Positions 30,126 to 41,481 of a stretch of 64,000 bases of DNA are shown piece by piece. The DNA is from Solen grandis (Eukaryota; Mollusca; Bivalvia; Adapedonta; Solenidae). Within the stretch, counting starts at the first letter, position 1. Each line of letters opens with the position of its first letter. The translations under genes and the position numbers were made by a program. Location: NCBI GenBank assembly GCA_021229015.1, contig CM037783.1, positions 29,919,401 through 29,983,400 of the forward strand. Direction: 5' to 3'. The notes under the pieces are model-generated. The model made no database searches, was not told the origin of the DNA, and was given only the letters and a program-made list of their open reading frames with translations.

Positions 30126-30986
30126 AAATATGATCAGTCTAAATCTTTATTCCCATCTATAAAATTGTATCGACGTACTGAGTTTAACCTTTTGGGACAA
30201 TTACCCTACTTATACTTGACCTGTTTGGGGTAAACTACTATTTGTATACTATCCAAATTTAGCTAAGCGTATTAAGCATACATGTATAAAAGAACAGAAA
30301 AATACACATGTACACATATCAGAAAATAGTCTTACAGCTTTTATGGCTTCTTCCAGAGTACAGTTCGACTAATATGGAGCTCTCCGTTGAGAAGGAAAGC
30401 AGACGATAAACATGTACTATTTATAGATCTGTGTATTGCGTGGGTATTCATAGGATCCATTTTCCATTCGTCGCAAAGCAATTGCCGCTGAAAGGTATGT
30501 GATTTAATATGTTCAAAACATACCTTAGATCAATTTCACATTGAGGTCAAAAGTAAGCAGTTTAATAGTTCAATGTAATTTTTCAAACACAATTTCAAAT
30601 GGGATATTTTCATTTTATTAATCAACAAATGACTAACCATTTATCGCTGCGCGTGCGGGTAATTTGTCGTAAAGATAATTTTCATGGTTAAGACGCAAAC
30701 ATCCATTTTTTTTATTTTTTTTTGTTCGTATATTCAAACTTCTGTCTTTGAGGCTGTAGAAGTGAATTTAAAACTCATATGCAGCAAGTAAGCTTTACGG
30801 CTTAACTTTCTAAATATAAAGAAGTGTCTACTCATTCTTCGCATAGATACTGTAGTCATAATTTTTAGCGGCTCTACTCTGGCGTTAGTACAATCTAATT
30901 GTGTACCATACATATACGTGTATGATACTTGTTGATAACTTCATTTACACATAGGTGTGTTTTTACACTTAATACATAGTGGATAT

Positions 30987-31090
30987 GTGTTTATTTTGAG
31001 TGAATATGGAATATATATCATCGGGAAGTGATACAATTTCATTTTTTCGCGACGGAAAATATAAAAATTGTACATATCACTTCGAGATGC
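30987..31090. repeat. Second MITE-like hairpin of the same family (copy A)
   Basis: Starts GTGTTTATTTTGAGTGAATA, like the element at 29995, and contains an inverted pair (GAAGTGATACAATTT / AAATTGTACATATCACTTC). The copy B equivalent is at about 49700-49803. Confidence 0.6.
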
Positions 31091-34000
31091 CGACTGCTGC
31101 TATGTACCAATATACATGCTCTTTATATGTGAAAACCAGTCCCGGCAAATCTTTATCACTCATACCGTAAGGTTTCACTGATAGAGCACAGTACCATGAA
31201 ATAAAACACTATTTTAGATCATTACTTTGATGTCAAAATATTATGATATTTATGCTATATTAGTAAGAATTTTGAGATAATAGAGTGGGAGACGAGCGAA
31301 AACTGATCCATATTCGATTGTTCCTTTACGTCATGAATATTCATGTGAAAATTTATGACTTGATAAATATTGTATTACTGAACATTAAATGGTACCAATT
31401 TATTTTTCTTTGCCATGCATTCTGTGTAGAATTAATAAACAGAGGAGACCCTGACCAGATAGTTTCTATAGGTGCTGTCTGATCTGAATCTGCTCTGTTT
31501 GCCACTGCGTCTAAACGAGTCTTTATGGGGTGAAAGGTTAAGTTTCTATCCCATGGCCTCTGATATAAAACTGCAAGATTGTTATAATTCTTAAAGTTTG
31601 ACAGATCAGCGTTTTCGAAAGCTTAAGTATCCAACCTTGAACTAAATCCGAAGTAGCATGTTAACCTAACCTGCTTGTTGACGTTGTTCTTTGTTTTCAC
31701 GAAGGATTGAATATCTCACAAAAGACTACGTTAATCGCAAAGTTCAATATCTAATCTAGGCCGTCCTGATCCATATTCTTCTCTGAAGCATGCACAGTTA
31801 CTGTCGAACTGTTAGAAAATCACACGGGTCAATATTGTTATAGTTTTACCTGCAAATATTCGTTGCTATTTAAAAATTCAGTGGTTCTTAATGTTAATTC
31901 CATTCAAAATGTATACAATTTGTATATACATGTAATACGTTCAATACGGTGATTCACCATACACGAATAGCTGTACTGAAAACGTTAACAGAAAATCGAA
32001 ATGTGTTCATGTACATGACGTTTTGTGTAGAATCCGTATCACGTGCAATGCGATACACAGTCAAACATGTCTTAAGCAGTCAGTCAATGGAACAAGAGAT
32101 AGTGACCGCTTGACAGAGGTGGCCGCTGAATGAAGGTTAAATTTAAGAAAAAAATGCTATAATTTGGTCATATTAAAATTGACCACTTAATGCAGATTGA
32201 CCACTTAATACAAGTGTCGGATAATACAGTTCAACTCTATGTAGTTCATGCGCATATCCGGAAGCGGGTGAATGACCTGTGGTACGGGTTCCCTTTTTAA
32301 TCCTTTTATATATCTCATTTAGTCAGAAGACATGAGAAAGACCCTTCATCCTTTACCTAATATAGAGTTGGCTTGACGCATTGGCAAACATAGCAGACCC
32401 AGATCAGATAATTCCTTTTGTTGCAGTCTGATCAGGTTCACCTCAGTTTGCTCCATACAATATTGTAGCTCAGATTTTACAAGTCTGCACGACAAAGGAA
32501 GAAAATAATCCATTGTTCCAGGTAAAATAACTATTTAAGACTCAGTAAATCAATATTCATAGAATAAAAAAAATTGTACATGAATATTCATTAGGTACAA
32601 GGTTAGTCGTATATCCCGGCTGGCTGGCCATTTCACCACAATGCTCATATATATTTATCAAAATCTAAGATTCTAACTTAAGCTTCCCTTACATTGGCAG
32701 TTTAACTAAGTAATGCTTAAAATCTTAGATAATAGAACAAATTCCATCTGTCTTTTTTATAAAATATTTAAGTAAATAACTCAGTTGACATAGGTATACA
32801 TATATTCTTCACTGGCTTGCATTTTGTAAAAACTTACATACATGTACGAATATGTAGATACGTGTGAATACACCACACAGTTGAACGTTTACATGACTTT
32901 TATATTTAATCATCTACCATGACGACTCAACCCAAAATTGTCCCACTTTTACAAAGTGTAATACCCCTTTGGAATGTTTATATGAGACGTGATAGGGACT
33001 ATTGATAATAAGCGTCAAAGGGTTTATAAAAAAAAGCTTTCAGTACAATAATGATGCTATTAAAAATATTATGGTAATAATAAGTGTGTCTCCTCTGTCC
33101 GACCGACCGTACATTTTGACCGACGAACGTAAAGTTATTGGGCTTTGAAAATAAATGCAAGGAAAATACTACCACAGCAAGATAATGCATGAAAGAATAA
33201 CAACAATGCCGAGCTACCGAGCTTGTTTGTTTGGCAAAAATTTAGAAATATTTTTTTAACTAAGTTATCGTTTTGACGACGTTTTTCTTTCGTTCAATGG
33301 TTAGTAAGAACGTCCGCGGGATCCGGAAAAAAATACCATTTCAACAAACTATAGCAATTTTATTTGTTGTTCAGTGTTTAGATATAAGGTAGTATCCATT
33401 GTCGGGGTATGTGACTGGGTGTGGTATCATGTCACAAAGTTTCATGGTGGTACTGCAGCATGGAAGCACTCGCGTAGACATTGTTTCCAATTGTCCAAAA
33501 CGTAAATCTCAGTACAAACATAATTATATAGTGTTTTGAAAGCCAATTCAGTAAGTTATAACATGACAAGGCGTGTATACCCAGTGAATACTTCACTACT
33601 TGTGAACAGACTATACAAATATCGAAGTCACTTCTACACCGCCAGTGATTTTTTGAGAGCAGGACTCACTACCCGGACATAATATGGTGTGGGTACTCGA
33701 GTGTCTATCGCTTAGTCACTTTGATGTTATTTATGTCCTTTGTCGTTGTACTGTTGCTTTTCTTCCTCATATTGTTGGGTTTTCAAAGTATAAAGCTAGT
33801 TTATTGTCCGCCTTCCGTCCGCCGTACATAATTAGATCGTTTTCATTTCATAGGCAGTCCTAAACAAATCTGGTCTCAATATTCATAATGACTTAAAATC
33901 TCTCGACTCAAATCAATTATGTCTGATAAATAATTTCAACGATCATATTATCTAATTTCTCAGATATCGGAGTGATAGGTCTTTCAATATCACATAATCA

Positions 34001-35081
34001 ATAAATTTTTACATTTTTACATTCTCGCTTTATCATTTCTGAAGCAGTTATTAAGACCTGATCATTATTGCTCGACCAAGTTCGATTATGGCTGATATCG
34101 AACAAGTAGGGCAGGGTTTGTGGCTCTCGAATTATCGAAAACAATAACACTCAATCATTTTATACGGACATGCACAATTTTATTATCATAATAAAGATTA
34201 TAACTGATTTTGGACAGGTACATCTTGAGTTATGGCCCTTTATATATCAAACAATTTTCCATGTTTACGCATAAGCATCTTAATTTCATCAAACTTCATG
34301 ACAGATTTTACGGCAATACCTGATTTTGGCTGATAATGGCAGGAGATCTGGTCCTTGAATAATAAACAATGCCACATAATCTCCTTCTCGCTCTAGCTGC
34401 TGCATTTATGCAGCAATCTATATGAAACTTATACAAGTCAAATTTTGACTTGACGAAATCGATGTTTATGGCCATATTCTCTCGGCAAAGTTCGATCATG
34501 GCAGTCATTAAACCAGAATATCTGAAGTTATGGTCATTGAATCACTGAAAAATGCCACATTCCGCTTTATTTATTTTGATCAAACTTCACAACCTTAATG
34601 TGCATCTCTATGAAATATCAGTGATACTCAGATGAGCGAGGTAGGGCAAAGGTGGTACTCTTATTTAACTATATCTCATGGTGCATAAATCAAAGGTTTA
34701 CCCATTTTACGAGTAGCTACAAAAAGCTATAAATAACATATTAAGCCTTTGTTAGCTGTTGTTATTTCAATTCTTGATAATGTCGTCTTTATTTATCAGA
34801 AGATAGAACACTATTATGATTTCCGTACTGAAAGTCGAGGTCACTATTAAAATTATCCCACTAGATCATGTATGCATATTCAAATATTGATCATAACATG
34901 GCTTGAATTAATTACAGCTGAATACAAATCCTTTAGGATATTGATGCGACAGAACATAAACATAGTAATACCAGTAATAACTACCAAATTATCTCCCTAC
35001 ATCTTATAATTGGTGCCTGTATATCGGTTGTAAGTCTTGGGGAACGTTATAATATTATGCTGATCTTCAATCTGTCTGCAG

Positions 35082-35265
35082 ATGTCATCGACACTAAGAA
35101 GATCAAATTCCCTGACGGGCCGTCGGAATGTCCCGCCCCTTCCGAGGAGATCGGCCGACGATCTGTCACCGTTTGAGGAGTCCATGTTGTTATTCAGGGA
35201 ACTGATAGAGACGAACAAAAGCAGGAATCGTCGTAAGGAGGAACCCATGGAAGTTGATATTCCAG
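35082..35265 (+). CDS. Transglutaminase candidate first exon 1a (copy A)
   Basis: ATG at 35082 opens 61 codons plus one base to a GT donor at 35266. It encodes MSSTLRRSNSLTGRRNVPPL, a Ser/Arg/Pro-rich stretch, then a helical acidic part (EESMLLFRELIET) ending EPMEVDIP. Phase 1 fits the acceptor of the transglutaminase exon at 60957. GC content is higher than the flanks, and the codons are nearly unchanged in copy B, as expected for coding DNA. The role as an alternative N-terminus is inferred from phase, strand and position. An open frame also exists on the other strand (34997-35320) but has no supporting features. Confidence 0.55.
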
Positions 35266-36232
35266 GTACCCGGTTACATCTATCTTCATAAATACCGACA
35301 AACCTGTCCCAAATAGCCATTTAGAGGAAGAAAATAACTGGTGAAATATGTAACAAATGTATTTTCGGGACGATTAAACTTGGGCGCTTAGGACAGAATT
35401 GCGGAAATGTTTGCCAACAGGGGTTTAATTGGATTGGTCTTAGTTATTAGATATAGAATTTCATGGAGTGTTTTAAATATATAAGAGTCTCATCTAAAAT
35501 AAGCAGGTCATTTACAAAATTAATGTTATCAATCTGAACGTTAAAGCATTTCATTACAGCACTATTTGTCTATCTGCCAATTTTTCAAACTTATTTATGC
35601 ACCGAACATGTTTAATAAGAATAAAAATTATGGGTATTTTTTTTTTTTTTTTTTTTTTTCGTTTTCAGCATCTTATTTCGTTTTAACGAAATATTCCATT
35701 CCGTCCTCATATCAATATATAGTTTTATCGAAACTACATGTTGTGTAATCAAAATCTATTTTTTTTTCACTCAAACTATTATTTCATACCGCACAAATTC
35801 TTCTAGAGAGAGAAAGAGAGAGAGAGGGAATAAAAAGATTTGTAGTAATTTTGTTTGTTTTTGAAATATCGAACTGTTTTGCCCTGAGTTAACTTTTTAT
35901 CGATCTACGTTCAAGCAGCATTTAACAGCTGTATAAGTATCACGCATTTCAAGGGTGTATATGTACTTTACAGTTATAAACTACTTTGATCTACCTTGAC
36001 ACCATTCCGTATCAAGTTACCCAGTATATTTCACACAGATTTAAGCATGCAGAATATGATCAATATATGTCGTGCTAACAATTAACATGTCTCGATATTG
36101 CATGCATGGGTGCCGTCTAATGAATTTGTTGTGGTAACCACTGGCCGGTTTCTGAGCAGAAACGAAAACATTTATTTAGTTCTTCTTTCGTGACTGTAAC
36201 ACACATACCCGTGAACTTGGACAGAAACTAAA

Positions 36233-36350
36233 ATGGGATCGTGCTCATCTAAATCATCAACTGTCCATCCCTCAAAACCCGGGGCCGGAGACAAGCGACG
36301 GACAGGACGTTATAATTCGTCAAATTCGGAATTTCAGACGGATATAAAAC
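36233..36350 (+). CDS. Transglutaminase candidate first exon 1b, myristoylation-type start (copy A)
   Basis: ATG at 36233 gives MGSCSSKSSTVHPSKPGAGD and ends …EFQTDIK plus one base before GTAAG (36351). Gly2 with Ser at positions 5-6 fits an N-myristoylation signal, and Cys4 could be palmitoylated, which would tether the enzyme to membranes as in other membrane-bound transglutaminases. Phase 1 again fits 60957. The retrotransposon 36443-41476 lies only 92 bp into the following intron in this copy. Confidence 0.65.
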
Positions 36351-36442
36351 GTAAGACTTAGAACATGTTAATGGTGCTACCTAAATCATTGAAATGCTGT
36401 AAGAGGTAAAATATTGTTTCAGGTATGTATATGTATGTATGT

Positions 36443-36636
36443 TGTAATGTTTGTCCAACTCTAGGCCGATGTTAATGAGTACTTTATTGGCGTAAAATAA
36501 TAACATGCACCATTCAAGGTTACCATCTTTAATTCCCAGAATTCCTCATCCCATGCAAGGGACGTAACTCATATTGCTTGTCTAACTAAATATAGGATAA
36601 CAGAAGTAGTCCCCCTTACTCTGTTAATACACTACA
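36443..36636 (-). repeat. 3' LTR of the gypsy element
   Basis: 194 bp, TGTAATGTTTGTCC … ACTACA on the plus strand. I see no difference from 41283-41476. Confidence 0.95.
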
Positions 36637-36690
36637 TTTCCTCCCCTAATCAAATTTAAAAATACCCTGTTAACTGTTTGACTAGAACCT

Positions 36691-36734
<44 letters not shown>

Positions 36735-37103
36735 CAAACAACTTTTTAAAAAGTAACTTTAACTAGATATATGTAAATTGAACATAAAACTGTTCAACTA
36801 CTTTTCAGTATGACATGATATTTCAAGAATTACCATACATTAAATTGCCACAATACAATGGTACTAATTTTTTAAAATATCCATGCATAACATAATATCC
36901 GTACAAATAGTATGTTCCTACATCAATCAACAATTTGTTTCACTTCAAATCCTGACCTTACTTGAAATACCTCACTAAAATCTGTATGCAACAAATAATA
37001 ATTAGCAATCCCAATAATGTCTTAGCCATTAACACATACTTATTGTCTTAACATAAATACATCATACATTCTTTGAATATCTAAAAATACCCATATTAAT
37101 GTC
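36637..37103 (-). other. 3' untranslated part of the gypsy element
   Basis: Between the gag-pol stop and the 3' LTR. It holds a ~36-base T run (A run on the sense strand, 36692-36727) and the polypurine tract at its end. No envelope-like frame was seen. Confidence 0.7.
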
Positions 37104-40100
37104 TCATTTGTTACTCATAATGAAATCTGAGTATTTCTGCGGCATTTTCCGAACTCTCGATGGTCGCAAGTAGGATTCTGCCACTATTTTTGTTGGTGAC
37201 TTCACATCCTCCATTTCTACAGGATTCTCTATCTGTTCTATTTCTGTCAACTCTGCTTCCTGATTATTCTCTAGAATTGAATTTGACCCCGACTCCACTC
37301 TATTTTCATTAAGCACATTTTTATCAGATTGAACACTTTTATTTTCACTGCAATTATTTTTCACACTTTGATGATTTTTCACGTTATCTAACACATATTC
37401 TACTCCTTTTGATTTTTCAGATTCTCTTCTCTGATCATTAGAATAGAACTTTTTCACATGTGACACATTTCTAGAATATCGCACACCTTCTTTTGACTCT
37501 ACAATTACACTATTTCCTTGCTTATCTACTACTGACATTGGATTTGGATTAAACACTGTGGATAACTTATCTTGCTTCTTTTGCTTTACTAACACTAGAT
37601 CACCTTCTTTTATATCACTTTCTCTAGCATTTCTTCTGTTATCACCATAAATCTTCCCTTTTCCTTTTCTTTCACTGTCGCGATCTCTAATTTCATGATC
37701 GGAAACTCTGTGGTTCGAAATATCTGGTATTTTTGTGCGAATCTTCCTTTTGAACAGCATTTCGGCGGGTGACATCCCTGTTGTGGAGTGTGGTGTAGAT
37801 CTATACATCATGAGATATGTCTGAAGTTCTGTTCTTTTGTTTTTCTTCTCCGCATGCGCAATGCGAAGCCTTTTCATAATCGACTTATTTTGGATTTCCA
37901 CTTCTCCGTTTGCTTGCGGCCAATATGGAGTTGTATTGCGATGTTCAATGTTCAGATACGTTAGATAGTCGTTCAACTCTTTGCTGTTGAAATTTTTTGC
38001 GTTATCTGTCTGTAAAGACACTGGAATTCCATGAACACAGAAAAGACTATCTAGACAGTTTATAATCTTCTCCGACGTAGTAGTTTTCATGATGAAAACC
38101 TCAATCCATCTGGAATAGTAGTCGACAATAACTAGTAGATTTTCTCCCGATGGCAGTGGTCCCAGAAAATCAGCACTCAGATGCTCCCATGGCTGGCTTG
38201 GTAATTCTCGTCGGCTCATTGGTTCAGGTTTCGTAGTAACTTGACTAGCTACTTGGCACCCATAACACGATTTGCAAAAATTCTCTATCTCTTTATCTAT
38301 CCCTGGCCACCATACTTTGGATCTTAATCTTTGTTTCATTAAAACCATGCCAGGATGACCTTCATGTCCCAAAGATAAAATGTCCTCTCTTAATGTCTTG
38401 GGTACAAGGATTCTAGTACCTCGTAGTACTAAATAGCCTAAAGACGCTAATTCATGCTTTATCGGCAAATAGCTCTTGTTTGACAGTTCATGCCATCGAC
38501 CTGTTCTTAACAGATTTTGAATCTCTTTCAGTTCTTTATCATCCTTTGATTCTTGTTCAATTGTCTTTGTTGACATGGCAATTGGTGTCGCCTCGGTTGC
38601 TACAAATTTAACGTACTCCTCCGTGTTAAGAAAATCACATTTTCCTTTTGGAACACTTGTTTCAGGCACTAGACGCGATAGTGCATCTGCAATATTTGTA
38701 TGTCCTGGAATATGTCTGACTTTGTATGTGTATGGTTGTAATCGCAACATCCACCGTTCTACTCTAGCACATGGTTTGGAATTTGGAGAAAAGATGAACT
38801 GCAACGGCTTGTGATCTGTCAGCAGTTCAAATTCGATTCCGATCAAATACATATGTAGTCTCTCACACGCCCAAACAATGGATAGTGCTTCTTTCTCCGT
38901 TTGCGAATACTTCCGTTCTATACTTGTCAAAGTTCTGCTCACATATAGAATCACTCTAGATTCACCTTGCCCATTTTCTTGCACCAGAACACAACCTATT
39001 CCGACTGGCCCTGCATCACAAATTACTTGAGTCTTATCTTTCTTGTCGAAATACCCCAGGTTCTTCGCATTTGACAACTGTTCTTTTAGTTCTTTGAAAC
39101 TTTCCTTTTGTTCAGCATCCCATGTGAATGGAACTCCTTTTCTGGTCAACTTCCGCAAAGGTTCAGCAATAGATGCGAGATTTGGAATAAACCGACCACT
39201 AAAATTGACGAGACCTAGGAAACTCTTCACTTCTGACACAGTTTTTGGTTGCCTAAATTCAAGAACAGCTTTCACCTTACTTTCGTGAAGACCTACTCCA
39301 TGGTCTGACAAAACCATGCCCATAAAATCTACATGAGTCATATTGAATTGGCATTTCTCCAGATTCAACGTAAGTCCTTTCTGTTCAAGACGTTCTAACA
39401 ATGCTTCAAGTCTTGCATCATGCTCATTATCACTTCGTCCATGTATAATAATGTCGTCGAATATACTGTTCACACCTTCTAGACCACTCAATGTTTGTGC
39501 CATCACTTTATTGTACATCTCAGGAGCACAGCTGACCCCAAACATAAGTCGTTTATACCGATACATTCCTTTATGAGTCATGAATGTAGTAATTTCTCGA
39601 GATTCTTGGTCCAATTCAATTTGATGGTAGGCCATTTTGATGTCTAGCTTTGAAAATACAGTTGAGTTGTTCAGATCTTGCAAAACTTCTTCTGTTGTTG
39701 GGATAAGGTATCTCTCCCTTTTAACTGCTTCGTTGGCTCTTCTCATATCAATACAAAGTCTTATATCATCTTTCTTTGGCACGACAACAATTGGATTTAC
39801 CCATTTACTTGTTGTTTTTACTTTTTCAATAATGTCCAACTCTTCTAACTCATTTATTTTCTTCTCAAGCTTCTCTCGTAACCCATACGGTACTCTTCTC
39901 AATGGCTGTACAACTGGTACAATGTCATTATCAACTGGAATGTGAAGCTGATAATCTTTTAGCTTGCCAATACCATCAAAACACTTTGGAAATTTCTTGC
40001 ACAGGTCTTGTTTTCTTTCAGCATCAGTCATAACGTTGTTCACCATACTCGGCATATCAATGTGTAAAATGCCTAGCTCTACAGCAGTCATTTTACCTAA

Positions 40101-41240
40101 CAATGCCTGTCCTTTTTCTTCTACCACAATGAATTCAGCATTTACAGTTTTATTTGACACTGTTACATCAGCAGTGAAACTCCCACTTTTTTTTTTTTTG
40201 TTACATTTCACTTTTCTTTCTTTCATGTATTCCCACATGTTTCTGTCAATGATATTCACGGTTGCCCCCGAATCTATAATCACGGGAATGGATATTCCCC
40301 CTATGTCAACATGTATGTCTCCTTTCATGTGCTGACTTGATACAGTGAATACGTAGTCATCAGATGAATCATTTCCATCAACATCAACTGCTCTGATATT
40401 TTCTCTACGCCTCTGATTTGGCTTACCAAAAAGCTTAGATTTGCAACATTTCTCAAAATGATTTTCTTTCTTACATTTTCTGCACTTCTTTCCCTTAGCT
40501 GGACACTTAGGATCTGTCTTTATATGCCCTTCGTAGCCACATGCATAACATTTCTGACCTTTACCATAGTCCGTCACATTTCTGTTTTTGTATGCACCAC
40601 GTGCCTGTGGTCTGTATGCACCAGCTGCCTGTGGTTTTGGCATAAATTTGTGTCGTATTTTGTTTACACTTTCTTTTGATTCCATGGTGGAAGCCTGCGA
40701 TTCTGATGATTCAAGCGACCTTGCCATCACTCGTAAATCATCTAAAGATACATCGTTTTTTTCCAACAATTTTCTTCTCAGTCTCTGCGAATAACATTTC
40801 TCTATGACCTGGTCCCTGATATTTTCTTCTACATTTGTAAAATTACAGTACACGGCTTTTTGTCTCAAACGAGTGATATACTGATCCATGGCTTCATTGG
40901 ATTGTTGTGCAATACTTCTAAATTGCGATCTTTCAAATGCAACATTTGCTTTCGGTTTGAAATAAGTGTCCAACAAACCTTTTGCGATCCCGTACTCAGT
41001 TTCTCCATCAGCTGGATCCGGAACCGTTAACGTGTAGAAAATGTCTTGCACATCGATACCAGCACTGTGCAAAAGCAATGCTTTTTTCTGTTTGTCGTCT
41101 TTTACCCCTTTTCCATCAGAAAATAACTCGAAGCTGCGAAGCCATCTAGTCCACCTGATTCCTAGCGTTGTTCGTTCGCCGATTTCAAATGGCGAAATAC
41201 CTCCGATGTCTTGGAAAATCGGGGTTGTCATCTTGATCAA
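37104..41240 (-). CDS. Gag-Pol polyprotein of Ty3/gypsy retrotransposon
   Basis: 1378 residues in one frame. Order: gag-like N-terminus; two zinc knuckles (CYACGYEGH…, CRKCKKENHFEKCC; ~228-267); aspartic protease with DSGATVNIID (~322); reverse transcriptase (~430-620) with the FDDIIIHG active site; RNase H with VICDAGPVGIG (~740) and LTDHKPLQFI; integrase with the zinc motif HEGHPG … CKSCYGCQ (~959-1000) and the catalytic series SADFLGPL, TDNAKNF, QANGEVE (~1023, 1080, 1110); a basic C-terminal tail. All key residues are present and there is no stop, so the protein looks functional. It makes virus-like particles, copies its RNA and integrates it. Gag and Pol share one frame, so a frameshift signal is not needed. 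The insertion lies antisense to the transglutaminase gene. Confidence 0.95.
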   Translation of the reverse strand: MIKMTTPIFQDIGGISPFEIGERTTLGIRWTRWLRSFELFSDGKGVKDDKQKKALLLHSAGIDVQDIFYTLTVPDPADGETEYGIAKGLLDTYFKPKANVAFERSQFRSIAQQSNEAMDQYITRLRQKAVYCNFTNVEENIRDQVIEKCYSQRLRRKLLEKNDVSLDDLRVMARSLESSESQASTMESKESVNKIRHKFMPKPQAAGAYRPQARGAYKNRNVTDYGKGQKCYACGYEGHIKTDPKCPAKGKKCRKCKKENHFEKCCKSKLFGKPNQRRRENIRAVDVDGNDSSDDYVFTVSSQHMKGDIHVDIGGISIPVIIDSGATVNIIDRNMWEYMKERKVKCNKKKKSGSFTADVTVSNKTVNAEFIVVEEKGQALLGKMTAVELGILHIDMPSMVNNVMTDAERKQDLCKKFPKCFDGIGKLKDYQLHIPVDNDIVPVVQPLRRVPYGLREKLEKKINELEELDIIEKVKTTSKWVNPIVVVPKKDDIRLCIDMRRANEAVKRERYLIPTTEEVLQDLNNSTVFSKLDIKMAYHQIELDQESREITTFMTHKGMYRYKRLMFGVSCAPEMYNKVMAQTLSGLEGVNSIFDDIIIHGRSDNEHDARLEALLERLEQKGLTLNLEKCQFNMTHVDFMGMVLSDHGVGLHESKVKAVLEFRQPKTVSEVKSFLGLVNFSGRFIPNLASIAEPLRKLTRKGVPFTWDAEQKESFKELKEQLSNAKNLGYFDKKDKTQVICDAGPVGIGCVLVQENGQGESRVILYVSRTLTSIERKYSQTEKEALSIVWACERLHMYLIGIEFELLTDHKPLQFIFSPNSKPCARVERWMLRLQPYTYKVRHIPGHTNIADALSRLVPETSVPKGKCDFLNTEEYVKFVATEATPIAMSTKTIEQESKDDKELKEIQNLLRTGRWHELSNKSYLPIKHELASLGYLVLRGTRILVPKTLREDILSLGHEGHPGMVLMKQRLRSKVWWPGIDKEIENFCKSCYGCQVASQVTTKPEPMSRRELPSQPWEHLSADFLGPLPSGENLLVIVDYYSRWIEVFIMKTTTSEKIINCLDSLFCVHGIPVSLQTDNAKNFNSKELNDYLTYLNIEHRNTTPYWPQANGEVEIQNKSIMKRLRIAHAEKKNKRTELQTYLMMYRSTPHSTTGMSPAEMLFKRKIRTKIPDISNHRVSDHEIRDRDSERKGKGKIYGDNRRNARESDIKEGDLVLVKQKKQDKLSTVFNPNPMSVVDKQGNSVIVESKEGVRYSRNVSHVKKFYSNDQRRESEKSKGVEYVLDNVKNHQSVKNNCSENKSVQSDKNVLNENRVESGSNSILENNQEAELTEIEQIENPVEMEDVKSPTKIVAESYLRPSRVRKMPQKYSDFIMSNK

Positions 41241-41282
41241 AACTCAGATAAATGTTTAAAGTTTATCCTCGTCGCCAAATTA

Positions 41283-41476
41283 TGTAATGTTTGTCCAACT
41301 CTAGGCCGATGTTAATGAGTACTTTATTGGCGTAAAATAATAACATGCACCATTCAAGGTTACCATCTTTAATTCCCAGAATTCCTCATCCCATGCAAGG
41401 GACGTAACTCATATTGCTTGTCTAACTAAATATAGGATAACAGAAGTAGTCCCCCTTACTCTGTTAATACACTACA
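41283..41476 (-). repeat. 5' LTR of the gypsy element
   Basis: Identical by eye to the 3' LTR, which indicates a very recent insertion. It contains the presumed promoter, as the element is read on the minus strand. Confidence 0.95.
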
Positions 41477-41481
41477 TATGT

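Larger units (their letters stand above)
28907..35081. other. Non-coding, presumed 5' flank of transglutaminase first exons (copy A)
   Basis: Apart from the small repeats listed, no gene is recognised. A motif ACCGCTT(G/A)ACAGAGGTGGCCGC with partial repeats (32105-32215) looks like a dispersed repeat. Short open frames here have no domains and occur in equal form in copy B because the DNA is duplicated. Confidence 0.4.
36443..41476 (-). mobile_element. Ty3/gypsy LTR retrotransposon, Steamer-like (Mag lineage candidate), complete
   Basis: 5034 bp with two 194-bp LTRs (TG…CA), a 5-bp target duplication TATGT (36438-36442 and 41477-41481), a primer-binding-site candidate next to the 5' LTR (TTTGGCGACGAGGATAAAC on the minus strand, 41262-41280) and a purine tract (AGGGGAGGAAA) next to the 3' LTR at 36637-36650. 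One long gag-pol frame. Size, short LTRs, single fused frame and 5-bp duplication resemble the bivalve Steamer-like elements known to move between species. Copy B lacks it (empty TATGT site near 55183). Confidence 0.9.

Noticed and set aside
34997..35320. 107-codon frame antisense to exon 1a (also 53738-54061)
   Set aside because: It overlaps exon 1a, which has a proper donor and phase. The antisense frame has no domain and no splice context.
38575..41259. Several plus-strand open frames inside the gypsy element
   Set aside because: Shadows of the minus-strand gag-pol frame.
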